From contig OY856413.1 in NCBI GenBank assembly GCA_963693085.1, positions 540,010,879 to 540,074,878 of the forward strand: DNA of 64,000 nt, in the 5' to 3' direction. Under the pieces are notes generated by a model, which saw only the letters and a program-made list of their open reading frames with translations, was not told the origin of the DNA and searched no databases. The stretch comes from Alisma plantago-aquatica (Eukaryota > Streptophyta > Magnoliopsida > Alismatales > Alismataceae). Shown here one piece after another: positions 36,401 to 48,215 of this stretch. Position numbers and translations under genes: made by a program. Within the stretch, counting starts at the first letter, position 1. The number at the start of each line of letters is the position of its first letter.

Positions 36401-36976
36401 TAGTGCCATGAGACTCTTTAGCATACCCCGAGTTAAGGAGTGGTCTACTTACGAGTAGTGCCATGTGACTCAACCCTAGAAACTGGTTCACTTATAGGTG
36501 GATCATGAGGGGTTTAATGGGGACAACACAGAGGATAGGGTACTCTTGGATCGCAGAGTTATATATAAAATGTAATCTTGGTTGTTAAATGATTAATTGA
36601 ATGATTACATTGTTATCATAGTTGCATGTTTATTGTTTCCCCCACATACCAACTTTGGCTGACCGACATTTTGTTTGTCGGCGTTTTAGGTACAAGACAA
36701 ATGGACAAATAGTAAATCATCATATTGTGAAATACATTAAGTAAAATACAAGGAGGATTAGTTGAGTAGAATCCTTAAGTGGATAGAAGTTTAGAGATCC
36801 AAGTTTTCAAAAAGGTATGCGAAAAATTTATTTTCTTACAACTTTTCAGTATAGTATGTTAGAATTTGATAATTATTTTTGGTTAATTGCCGAGCCTTTG
36901 ATCCGGAAGTTATGGGTGCGGCTTCGACCTCTCGGTCTCCCTTAATTGGGGGTTATCGGGATGTGGGGTCGTAACA
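33497..36976 (+). repeat. F LTR1 (3480 bp)
   Basis: Starts TGTTACAACCCC and ends GGGGTCGTAACA. AT-rich except for a GC-rich block at about 34560-35140. I find only three differences from LTR2: 33557, 33589 and 33732. LTR3 differs at dozens of sites. Confidence 0.95.
34428..34479 (+). promoter_or_regulatory. Putative F LTR promoter: TATA box and palindromic stem
   Basis: TATAAG at 34428-34433 is followed by an inverted repeat. The outer arms are AGGGCTT (34441-34447) and AAGCCCT (34473-34479), around a 14-bp perfect palindrome CCCCATATATGGGG (34457-34470). The core CCATATATGG fits the MADS-factor CArG consensus. It recurs at 40045-40096 (LTR2) and 45662-45713 (LTR3). In LTR3 the core is CCATATAAGG, which still fits. 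The promoter role is inferred. Confidence 0.45.
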
Positions 36977-36978
36977 TT

Positions 36979-36990
36979 TGGTATCAGAGC
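36979..36990 (+). other. tRNA-Met primer-binding site, F unit 1
   Basis: Exact TGGTATCAGAGC, two bases after LTR1. The second copy is at 42596-42607. Confidence 0.95.
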
Positions 36991-38007
36991 CTAGGTTCCT
37001 CAATTAACCATTAATAATTATTAAATTTTACAAACTCCATAGAACCCAAGGGAGTTATTAGAGGATTATCTGAAAGACGGAGGTGTCTAGAAAAGGAGCA
37101 CGACCGGGGGCTGGCAATATTTTCCTCCGCACTGCTAGTCAGAATATGAGGACTCCCAGATTTGTGTGACTGCCTGGCCAAGGTCTTAGGGTATGAATCG
37201 AAATAAGATACCTTTAGGACTTCTCACCTTATTCATCCCTTCTCATCACAAAAATTCTGAAAAGGACCTAAAGATTAGGGTTTCCTTTCTTCTCCTCACC
37301 CTCTTGAGGTATGGGTAAGGTTAATAAGGTTTAAGGAATCCTCCACCAAATTAATGAAAGGCATGTAAATAAGATGTCATGGACATAAGCTTAATAGATT
37401 AAGAATAAACTAAAGAATAGATACATGCTTAGGTCGTATGACATAAGTTGTCATGCCCTCAGAAGAGACATGAGGCTAGACCTTCTGTCAGGAGGATATG
37501 TTAGTCTTGGAGATAAAGATATCCATTGCAAGTAGAGACCTGGAACATCCTCTGAGGATGATGCTAACCCTAACCCTAAGTGAAGGTTAGAGAGAGATGA
37601 GTTGGACCAGGTGTTTGAAAGGACATGCCTTTGGGATGCCATATGATCCATGGGTGACCTAGCACCTTTGGCAAACCAACCTTGGGAAGGGTCGTGCATG
37701 TTAGGGTAAAGGATAGCTCCTTAGATGATGATGTTAGTGAAGGACAGTAGAAACCCTATGGGCTTGTGGAAGTAGGGTATAGATGGCATCTAAGGCATGC
37801 CATAGTGCTGACAGTAGAATGAAACCCTGGATAAGGAATCATGATGGAGCATAAATGGTTATGGATGATAATGGTTGCCTCATGATCGATCCCTAGAAGT
37901 TGATGATATCTTGGTTTCCTATAGAGGGACCAAACCCTAGAGAGAGAAGATGAAGCTTCTGGTACCTATGTGCCTACGGTATAGGTGTTGCCATGCATGA
38001 TAGGAGG

Positions 38008-38320
38008 TGAAGGATGAGCACCGGTAACCCAGTGCATTGATATTAAGGATAAAGAGTTCCCGAGAGGGAATGGGAGTTCATCACTATGGATGTTGTGATA
38101 GGTCTCCCCTGGACCAAGGAAAGTCAAGATGCAATATGGGTTATGGTAGATCGCTTTTCCTAGATGACATGAGAAAGAAAGAGTTTTGTCAAGGGACATA
38201 TCTGGTTGGACTACCCATGAGAGAGATGGTTCAACTACACCATGAGGTGAGTTCAAAAGTTCATGAGTATGACTTAAAGGTTCACTTCCATAAGGTGAAA
38301 GTAGGTACATGAAGAACTTG
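38008..38320 (+). pseudogene. Tekay/Del-type integrase fragment, F unit 1
   Basis: In one frame VKDEHR and then, after a short gap and a shift, EWEFITMDVVIGLPWTKES with DAIWVMVDRFS (38070-38160). This corresponds to the chromovirus integrase segment from the end of the zinc-finger domain into the catalytic core, including the first catalytic Asp (in TMDVV). The rest of the core, including the second Asp and the Glu, is not recognisable. The second copy is at 43625-43937. Confidence 0.75.
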
Positions 38321-38799
38321 ATGATAGTACAGTTTATCACCCCTAACTAATGGTTAGTATAATCCAGACTAAAGGGTCTGATGAGAGCATGTGTGCTCGT
38401 ACAGGGTGATATCTAGAGATAGTTCTTGTCCTATGAAAGATGTGACAATGACCACCATAGCCAGTATCGGGTTTTATAAGAAGCTCTGTGAGGGAGGTTG
38501 TGTTGGTCACCACTTCAGTAAGGAGATGTTGGTGAAAGGACCACATGATGGTTAGAAAAGGGACCACAGTGCGTGTAGATGAAGTCACTTTGATTGTGTA
38601 AGGGCTGAAAGGAGCCTAGAGACGATGAGAGTCGTGAGCAGATGCAAAGTAGACTGACATACAAGTTACTATGGGAGAAAATGTGACATGAAAATCCGAC
38701 CCCTCTAAGTTATAACTAAGAGAGCTGAGTCCCCGATGCATGGGTTCTTTTGACATGGTTTGGTGGAGAAGGTTAAGTTTGACCATACCCCTTAGGATA

Positions 38800-39113
38800 A
38801 AGTAATGTGTGATGAGTTCAATGTGTCAAATTTAGAGCACTATGTGAGGTACCCGACCATGTGCTGAGCAATGAACCTAGTGAGCCCCAAGGGAGGCTGA
38901 CATGGCCTGAGTCACCTGTGTAGTTTATAGACACCGGGATGAAAGGACTCAGAGAAAACAATATGTGATGATAAAGGTTCTGTGGAAGCGTCATGAGTAC
39001 GGTAAAGCCACATAGGGGCCAATGATGGACATGGGAAGTCTTATCCTGAATTGTTTGTTTGTTTGTTTGATTCATAGAATTTTGAGGACAAAATTCCTAT
39101 AAGAGGGGAAGGA
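38800..39113 (+). pseudogene. Polyprotein C-terminal remnant and purine tract, F unit 1
   Basis: FNVSNLEHYVRYPT resembles the FHVSxLRKYV motif near the end of Tekay/Del polyproteins. KVLWKRHEYGKAT resembles the VLWRNH...EEATWE motif, followed by YPELF. The last codons before the LTR give NFEDKIPIRGEG, like the conserved FEDEILLRGE end. The 3' purine tract AAGAGGGGAAGGA (39101-39113) overlaps it. The frames are scattered. The duplicate is at 44417-44730. Confidence 0.75.
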
Positions 39114-42100
39114 TGTTACAACCCCAATTTTTGGGATCATCTGATGAGAAATGTAATTTCTCATATTAAATATAATTGAACAAAGAATGGTATAATTTGT
39201 TTTGACTACATGGATTTCATTTACAATAGCCTTGATGTTTGTATTATGGCCTTATTGGCTATTGGGCCCAATAACAAGGAAATAACAAAGAAAATTCAAT
39301 TAGTGAATGAATAATTGAATATTTTAGAAAAGAATAATGTGGAAACCTGTGGAAGGCAAATCCAAAGAGGATTTCGTGCCTCTTGGGTTCCTTGGGTTCC
39401 AAGGAGTCCAAAGTTGTAAAAAGGAAGCAATAAGAAAAGAAAAGATTAATTATGTCTTTCTTTATTAAGAAAGAAAATGAAAACAATGTTAAAAGGGGGA
39501 AAAGGAATGGAAAGAGGTATAAATGAGATTTCTTGGTGAAGTTTCATATCCATGAGGTTGCTAATATTAAAAGAAAGTCTAATGAGGAAAATAAAATATA
39601 AATAAAGAGAAATCCTCAAAAAGAATTATTTTAAATGAGAAATAAACAAGATAGTGTGAAATAATGCATAATGATGCATCTAGAAGGATAGTAAGTATCC
39701 AATAAAAATAACTTCGAAATAATGGAGTTTCATGGGATCCAAGGAGTCCCAATAAAGAGGAAAGAAAGAGAAAATACTAAAAAGGCAAAATAAGAGGATA
39801 ATGTGTTGCATTATTAATGAATTATGAGGTATTGTTGAAAAGAAAGTAATTTCGATTAAAGGAAATAGAATTTCGTGCCTAAGGATTGAAAAGCAAGAAA
39901 TAAAAAGAATGATGGCAAGGATTTTCGAATTCCTATTTATAAAAAAAAATAATTGAGGAAATCCAAAGAACAAAGAGAGAGAGAAGGATTTCTTCTCCTT
40001 GAAGGAAAATTAATCCTTTTTAGAAAGGGACTCTTTGAGTCGTGTATAAGCCTACTTAGGGCTTCGTTTCTCACCCCATATATGGGGTAAAGCCCTGATC
40101 CTGATGGAAGAAGAACTCCACATTTCTATAACCTATTCTCCTTCTTCTTTCCATGCTAACCCTAACCATGAGAGCATGTGGCGGTTTTGGGGGCGTTAGT
40201 GGCTGTGGCGCGATCTTGGTGGAAGCACGAAGCTGCTCCTAAGTTTTGGGGTGGTTTTCCACCTTTCTTTGGCCGCCACCAACGTGCAGCAACCTACAGC
40301 GTGTTGCCAGGCCGGCCGCAGGTTGCAGGCCCAGCCAGCAGGGGTCAGCCGCCCTGGCTACGAGTGGAGGGAGCCACCAGAAGCATGGAGGATCCACAGA
40401 GGGATGGGGACCTTTCGTGGCGATAGTACGTTGGTCCGTTTGCAACTGCGCGACGCTGCAGTTGGCCGCAGGTCAGCTATGGTGCCTGACCTATTACACC
40501 CTTTTCCAGCCGACTGGCCATGTAGCAGGGGCACCCTCACCTTTACGAGGTCACGACAGAGGGGGAGGGAGAGTCCAGGGTGTCCGATGGGTTCAAATCT
40601 GGGAGATGGAGCCGCGTCGTGAAGCAACTAGGGCAGCAGCCGTCGGCTGCGCAAGGTTGAAGAAGGCACAGGCGGTATTTGACCGTTCTGCCCCTCCGTG
40701 TGCTATAGAGTTGGACTTTAAGTCAAGGGCAAAGTCGTCTTTCCATTATGTTTCCAAATAGTTACGTTGCAAGAAGATAGAGGCGACGTGGCATCCTCTC
40801 ATTGGCTGTGGTAAGTGATTTATTGCAAAACTCATATCTAATGATTGGTAACTCCGATTAGGACAAGTAATATGTGTATTTTGATTAGAAGAACACAAGG
40901 AATCCAATAAAAATAGTTTTATAGATTGTATCTGATCATAGTTCTAAATGTAGTGTAAATTATCATCTTTAATGAATTAAAGATTAAGAAACCCTACTTT
41001 GAAATGAATAAAGTATTTAATAGGGTTTAATGGATCATTAGAGTTGTTGTTAACATGTTAAATGTAAAAAGGCACATTATGAAGAACTTTGCACATGATT
41101 AGTCTAGTTTAGAGTTTATGTGCTTGAAATTTAAAAAGGACATAAAGTTAACATCTTTAATGATTTAATTAAAGAAAAACCCTTAGATTTGATGATAGAT
41201 GGACTTAATGACATTATTTGGATAATTCTAGTTGATATTAACCTGTTGTTAATAAAAGGGAAAATAGGATCTACAAAGATGATCTTTTTATATAATTGGC
41301 TTGATTTAGGGTTTCGTGCATGAATATGCATTAATGAGCTTGAAAACCCTAATTTAGATGAATATGTATTTTCATTGTTTAATTGTTCAAATCCATGAAT
41401 AAATAGGGATGTGATGATCCTAAGTCAATAAAAGACTATTAAAATGGATAGTTGAGCAATTAAGGTTCATAAATATGGAAAAGGATATTTTAGGGTTTGT
41501 TAACCTAAAAGGGATAAAGTTTGAGAAATTGATCTAAGAAACCCTAATGAATACTAATGAAACCTTAATGCAGATTAGAAACCCTAGAAAGTGAATCCAA
41601 GTCAATAAAGTAGTTTCTTGATAAAGTGTGTAATAAATAGAGTACATATTTATTTCAGGAACAATGTGATGATTGAATTACTTGCTTGGATCTGTTGCTT
41701 GACTTGATTGTATACACATGAAGTATATGTTGAATAATCTGCATGACTCACCAAATCAGGTATGTGGTTATGATTATGAATAACCGCTTTAGTTTCCCGA
41801 TGGATTCCTAGATGTTTAATCGCATTAAATGCAACTAAACTGTTGGATGTTTATTTATTTCCCGCAACTATAAAGTGACTATGATTATCACTATAAATGT
41901 GCATATATAACTGGCTATATCCGGGTCCACCTCTATTACTTTGAAAAGGCTAAAAAAAAGGGTAATCCTAGAGCAAGGTCTAGGTTACCGTGAGTAAGAA
42001 ACTGGGCTACCTACGTGTAGTGCCATGAGACTCTTTAGCATACCCCGAGTTAAGGAGTGGTCTACTTACGAGTAGTGCCATGTGACTCAACCCTAGAAAC

Positions 42101-42593
42101 TGGTTCACTTATAGGTGGATCATGAGGGGTTTAATGGGGACAACACAGAGGATAGGGTACTCTTGGATCGCAGAGTTATATATAAAATGTAATCTTGGTT
42201 GTTAAATGATTAATTGAATGATTACATTGTTATCATAGTTGCATGTTTATTGTTTCCCCCACATACCAACTTTGGCTGACCGACATTTTGTTTGTCGGCG
42301 TTTTAGGTACAAGACAAATGGACAAATAGTAAATCATCATATTGTGAAATACATTAAGTAAAATACAAGGAGGATTAGTTGAGTAGAATCCTTAAGTGGA
42401 TAGAAGTTTAGAGATCCAAGTTTTCAAAAAGGTATGCGAAAAATTTATTTTCTTACAACTTTTCAGTATAGTATGTTAGAATTTGATAATTATTTTTGGT
42501 TAATTGCCGAGCCTTTGATCCGGAAGTTATGGGTGCGGCTTCGACCTCTCGGTCTCCCTTAATTGGGGGTTATCGGGATGTGGGGTCGTAACA
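39114..42593 (+). repeat. F LTR2 (middle, apparently recombinant)
   Basis: 3480 bp. At the positions equal to 33557 and 33589 it carries the LTR3 base; from 39219 onward it follows LTR1. One base (39349) is private. The second TATA/palindrome copy is at 40045-40096. Confidence 0.95.
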
Positions 42594-44730
42594 TTTGGTA
42601 TCAGAGCCTAGGTTCCTCAATTAACCATTAATAATTATTAAATTTTACAAACTCCATAGAACCCAAGGGAGTTATTAGAGGATTATCTGAAAGACGGAGG
42701 TGTCTAGAAAAGGAGCACGACCGGGGGCTGGCAATATTTTCCTCCGCACTGCTAGTCAGAATATGAGGACTCCCAGATTTGTGTGACTGCCTGGCCAAGG
42801 TCTTAGGGTATGAATCGAAATAAGATACCTTTAGGACTTCTCACCTTATTCATCCCTTCTCATCACAAAAATTCTGAAAAGGACCTAAAGATTAGGGTTT
42901 CCTTTCTTCTCCTCACCCTCTTGAGGTATGGGTAAGGTTAATAAGGTTTAAGGAATCCTCCACCAAATTAATGAAAGGCATGTAAATAAGATGTCATGGA
43001 CATAAGCTTAATAGATTAAGAATAAACTAAAGAATAGATACATGCTTAGGTCGTATGACATAAGTTGTCATGCCCTCAGAAGAGACATGAGGCTAGACCT
43101 TCTGTCAGGAGGATATGTTAGTCTTGGAGATAAAGATATCCATTGCAAGTAGAGACCTGGAACATCCTCTGAGGATGATGCTAACCCTAACCCTAAGTGA
43201 AGGTTAGAGAGAGATGAGTTGGACCAGGTGTTTGAAAGGACATGCCTTTGGGATGCCATATGATCCATGGGTGACCTAGCACCTTTGGCAAACCAACCTT
43301 GGGAAGGGTCGTGCATGTTAGGGTAAAGGATAGCTCCTTAGATGATGATGTTAGTGAAGGACAGTAGAAACCCTATGGGCTTGTGGAAGTAGGGTATAGA
43401 TGGCATCTAAGGCATGTCATAGTGCTGACAGTAGAATGAAACCCTGGATAAGGAATCATGATGGAGCATAAATGGTTATGGATGATAATGGTTGCCTCAT
43501 GATCGATCCCTAGAAGTTGATGATATCTTGGTTTCCTATAGAGGGACCAAACCCTAGAGAGAGAAGATGAAGCTTCTGGTACCTATGTGCCTACGGTATA
43601 GGTGTTGCCATGCATGATAGGAGGTGAAGGATGAGCACCGGTAACCCAGTGCATTGATATTAAGGATAAAGAGTTCCCGAGAGGGAATGGGAGTTCATCA
43701 CTATGGATGTTGTGATAGGTCTCCCCTGGACCAAGGAAAGTCAAGATGCAATATGGGTTATGGTAGATCGCTTTTCCTAGATGACATGAGAAAGAAAGAG
43801 TTTTGTCAAGGGACATATCTGGTTGGACTACCCATGAGAGAGATGGTTCAACTACACCATGAGGTGAGTTCGAAAGTTCATGAGTATGACTTAAAGGTTC
43901 ACTTCCATAAGGTGAAAGTAGGTACATGAAGAACTTGATGATAGTACAGTTTATCACCCCTAACTAATGGTTAGTATAATCCAGACTAAAGGGTCTGATG
44001 AGAGCATGTGTGCTCGTACAGGGTGATATCTAGAGATAGTTCTTGTCCTATGAAAGATGTGACAATGACCACCATAGCCAGTATCGGGTTTTATAAGAAG
44101 CTCTGTGAGGGAGGTTGTGTTGGTCACCACTTCAGTAAGGAGATGTTGGTGAAAGGACCACATGATGGTTAGAAAAGGGACCACAGTGCGTGTAGATGAA
44201 GTCACTTTGATTGTGTAAGGGCTGAAAGGAGCCTAGAGACGATGAGAGTCGTGAGCAGATGCAAAGTAGACTGACATACAAGTTACTATGGGAGAAAATG
44301 TGACATGAAAATCCGACCCCTCTAAGTTATAACTAAGAGAGATGAGTCCCCGATGCATGGGTTCTTTTGACATGGTTTGGTGGAGAAGGTTAAGTTTGAC
44401 CATACCCCTTAGGATAAAGTAATGTGTGATGAGTTCAATGTGTCAAATTTAGAGCACTATGTGAGGTACCCGACCATGTGCTGAGCAATGAACCTAGTGA
44501 GCCCCAAGGGAGGCTGACATGGCCTGAGTCACCTGTGTAGTTTATAGACACCGGGATGAAAGGACTCAGAGAAAACAATATGTGATGATAAAGGTTCTGT
44601 GGAAGCGTCATGAGTACGGTAAAGCCACATAGGGGCCAATGATGGACATGGGAAGTCTTATCCTGAATTGTTTGTTTGTTTGTTTGATTCATAGAATTTT
44701 GAGGACAAAATTCCTATAAGAGGGGAAGGA
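42594..44730 (+). other. F internal domain 2
   Basis: Copy of internal domain 1 with the same length: primer site at 42596-42607, integrase scrap at 43625-43937, C-terminal remnant at 44417-44730 and purine tract at 44718-44730. The near-identity shows that the duplication is recent compared with the original insertion. Confidence 0.92.
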
Positions 44731-47700
44731 TGTTACAACCCCAATTTTTGGGATCATCTGATGAGAAATGTAATTTCTCATATTAAATATAATTGAACAA
44801 AGAATGGTATAATTTGTTTTGACTACATGGATTTCGTTTACAATAGCCTTGATGTTGTATTATGGGCTTTATTGGCTATTGGGCCCAATAACAAGGAAAT
44901 AACAAAGAAAATTCAATTAGTGAATGAATAATTGAGTATTTGAGAAAAGAATAATGTGGAAACCTCTGAAAGGAAAATCCAAAGAGGATTTCGTGCCTCT
45001 TGGGTTCCTTGGGTTCCAAGGAGTCCAAAGTTGTAAAAAGAAAGCAATAAGAAAAGAAAAGATTAATTATGTCTTTCTTTATTAAGAAAGAAAATGAAAA
45101 CAATGTTAAAAGGGGGGAAAGGAATGGAAAGAGGTATAAATGAGATTTCTTGGTGTAGTTTCATATCCATGAGGTTGCTAATATTAAAAGAAAGGCTAAT
45201 GAGGAAAATAAAAGAGAAATAAAGAGAAATCCTCAAAAAGAATTATTTTAAATGAGAAATAAACAAGATAGTGTGAAATAATGCATAATGATGCATCTCG
45301 GAGGATAGTAAGTATCCAATAAAAAGAATTTCAAAATAATGGAGTTTCATGGGATCCAAGGAGTCCCAATAAAGAGGAAAGAAAGAGAAAATACTAAAAA
45401 GGCAAGATAAGAGGAGAATGTGTTGCATGATTAATGAATTATGAGGTATTGTTAAAAAGAAAGTAATTTTGATTAAAGGAAATAGAATTTCGTGCCTAAG
45501 GATTGAAAAGCAAGAAATAAAAAGAATGATGGCAAGGATTTTCGAATTCCTATTTATAAAAAAAAATAATTGAGGAAATCCAAAGAACAAAGAGAGAGAG
45601 AAGGATTTCTTCTCCTTGAAGGAAAATTAATCCTTTTTAGAAAGGGACTCTTTGAGTCGTGTATAAGCCTACTTAGGGCTTCGTTTCTCACCCCATATAA
45701 GGGGTAAAGCCCTGGTTCTAAGGGAAGAAGAACTCCACGTTTCTATAACCTATTCTCCTTCTTCTTTCTATGCTAACCCTAACCATGAGAGCATGTGGCG
45801 GTTTTGGGGGCGTTAGTGGCTGTGGCGCGATCTTGGTGGAAGCACAAACCTGCTCCTAGGTTTTGGGGTGGTTTTCCACCTTTCCTTGGCTGCCACCAAC
45901 GTGGAGCAACCTACAGCGTGTTGCCAGGCCGGCCACAGGTTGCAGGCCCGGCCAGAAGGGGTCAGCCGTCCTGGGTGTGAGCGGAGGGAACCACCAGAAG
46001 CATGGAGGATCCACAGAGGGATGGGGACCTTTCGTGGCGACAGTACGTTGGTCTGTTTGCACCTGTGCGACGCTGCAGTTGGCCGCATGTCAGCTATGGC
46101 GCTCGACCTGTTACACCCTTTTCCGGCTGACCGGCCATGTTGCAGGGGTACCCTCACCTGTGCGAGGTCACGACAGAGGGGAGGGAGAGTCCAGGGTGGC
46201 CGGCGGGTTCAACTCCGGGAGATGGAGCCGCGTCGTGAAGCAACTAGGGCAGCAGCCGTCGGCTGCGCAAGGTTGAAGAAGGCACGGGCGGCATTTGACC
46301 GTTCTGCCCCTCTGTGTGCTAAAGAGCTAGACTTTAAGTCAAGGGCAAAGTCATCTTTGCGTTATGTTTCCAAATAGTTACGTTGCATGAAGATAGAGGC
46401 GACGTGGCACCCTCTCATTGGCTGTGGTAAACGATTTATTGCAAAAATCATATCTAATGATTGGTAACTCCGATTAGGACAAGTAATATGTGTATTTTGA
46501 TCAGAAGAACACAAGGAATCCAATAAAAATAGTTTTATAGAATAAATCTGACCATAGTTTGAAATGTAATGTAAATTATAATCTTTAATGAATTAAAGAT
46601 TAAGAAACCCTACTTCGAAATTAATAAAGTGTTTAATAGGGTTTAATGGATCATTAATGTTGATGTTAACCTGTTAAATGTAAAAAGGTACATTATGAAG
46701 AACTTTGCACATGATTAGTCTAATTTAGAGTTTATGTTCTTGAAATTTGAAAAGGACATAAAGTTATCATCTTTAATGATTTAATTAAAGAAAAACCCTT
46801 AGATTTGATGATAGATGGACTTAATGACATTATTTGGATAATTCAAGTTGATATTAACCTGTTGTTAATAAAAGGGAAAACAGGATCTAAAAAGATGATC
46901 TTTTTATATAATTGGCTTAATTTAGGGTTTCGTGCATGAATATGCATTAATGAGCTTGAAAACCCTAACTTAGATGAATATGTCTTTTAATTGTTTAATT
47001 GTTCAAATCCATGAATAAATAGGGATGTGATGATCCTAAGTCAATAAAAGACTATTAAAATGGATAGTTGAGCAATTAAGGTTCATAAATATGGAAAAGG
47101 ATATTTTAGGGTTTGTTAACCTAAAAGGGATAAAGTTTGAGAAATTGATCTAAGAAACCCTAATGAATACTAATGAAACATTAATGCGGAATAGAAACCC
47201 TAGAAAGTGAATCCAAGTCAATAAAGTAGTTTCTTGATAAAGTGTGTAATAAATAGAGTACATATTTATTTCAGGAACTATGTGATGATTGAATTACTTG
47301 CTTGGATATGTTGATTGACTTGATTGTATACACATGAAGTATATGTTGAATAATCTGCATGACTCACCAAATCAGGTATGTGGTTACGATTATGAATAAC
47401 CACTTTAGTTTCCCGATGGATTCCCGGATGTTTAATCGCATTGAATGCAACTAAACTGTTGGATGTTTATTTATTTCATGCAACTATAAAGTGACAATGA
47501 TTATCACTATAAATGTGCATATATAACTGACTAGATCCGGGTCCACCTCTGTTACTTTGAAAAGGCTAAAAAAAGGGGTAATCCTAGAGCAAGGTCTAGG
47601 TTACCGTGAGTTAGAAACTGGGCTACCTACGTGTAGTACCATGAGACTCTTTAGCATACCCCGAGTTAAGGAGTGGTCTACTTACGAGTAGTGCCATGTG

Positions 47701-48210
47701 ACTCAACCCTAGAAACTGGTTCACTTATAGGTGGATCATGAGGGGTTTAATGGGGACAACACAGAGGATAGGGTACTCTTGGATCACGGAGTTATATCTA
47801 AAACGTAATCTTGGTTGTTAAATGATTAATTGAATGATTACATTGTTATCATAGTTGCATGTTTATTGTTTCCCCCACATACCAGCTTTGGCTGACCGAC
47901 GTTTTGTTTGTCGGCGTTTTAGGTACAAGCCAAATGGACAAACAGTAAATTATCATACTGTGAAATACGTTAAGTAAAATATAAGGAGGATTAGTTAGAG
48001 TAGAATCCTTAAGTGGATAGAAGTTTAGAGATCCAAGTTTTCAAAAAGGTATGCGAAAAATTTATTTTCTTACAACTTTTCAGTATAGTATGTTAGAATT
48101 TGATAATTATTCTTGGTTAATTGCCGAGCCTTTGATCCGGAAGTTATGGGTGCGGCTTCGACCTCTCGGTCTCCCTTAATTGGGGGTTATTGGGATGTGG
48201 GGTCGTAACA
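44731..48210 (+). repeat. F LTR3 (right outer LTR)
   Basis: 3480 bp, with clear substitutions and small indels relative to LTR1 and LTR2, for example across 44830-45300 and in the GC-rich block 45780-46380. It ends GGGGTCGTAACA at 48210, against the GTTTG duplication. Its divergence dates the original insertion as much older than the internal duplication. Confidence 0.95.
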
Positions 48211-48215
48211 GTTTG
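48211..48215. repeat. Target-site duplication GTTTG, right of F
   Basis: Matches 33492-33496. After it the RNase H frame of element D continues (HQIIDKKGTKNVVADHLS). Confidence 0.95.

Larger units (their letters stand above)
36977..39113 (+). other. F internal domain 1
   Basis: 2137 bp between LTR1 and LTR2. It starts with the primer site (36979-36990) and ends with the purine tract (39101-39113). No gag, protease or RT is recognisable; integrase scraps are listed separately. It differs from the second internal domain at only three positions that I can find (37800, 38255, 38725). Confidence 0.92.
33497..48210 (+). mobile_element. Tandem LTR-INT-LTR-INT-LTR array F
   Basis: Three 3480-bp LTRs alternate with two 2137-bp internal domains at an exact 5617-bp period. 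Each internal domain has a primer site after the LTR and a purine tract before the next one. Only one 5-bp duplication, GTTTG, flanks the whole, so a single insertion later expanded, most simply by unequal recombination between LTRs. The internal domains carry only scraps of a Tekay/Del chromovirus integrase, so the element is non-autonomous. Confidence 0.93.

Noticed and set aside
37560..37590. Telomere-like AACCCTAACCCTAA runs in F internal domains and LTRs
   Set aside because: Only two units or less and embedded in retroelement sequence; not an interstitial telomere.
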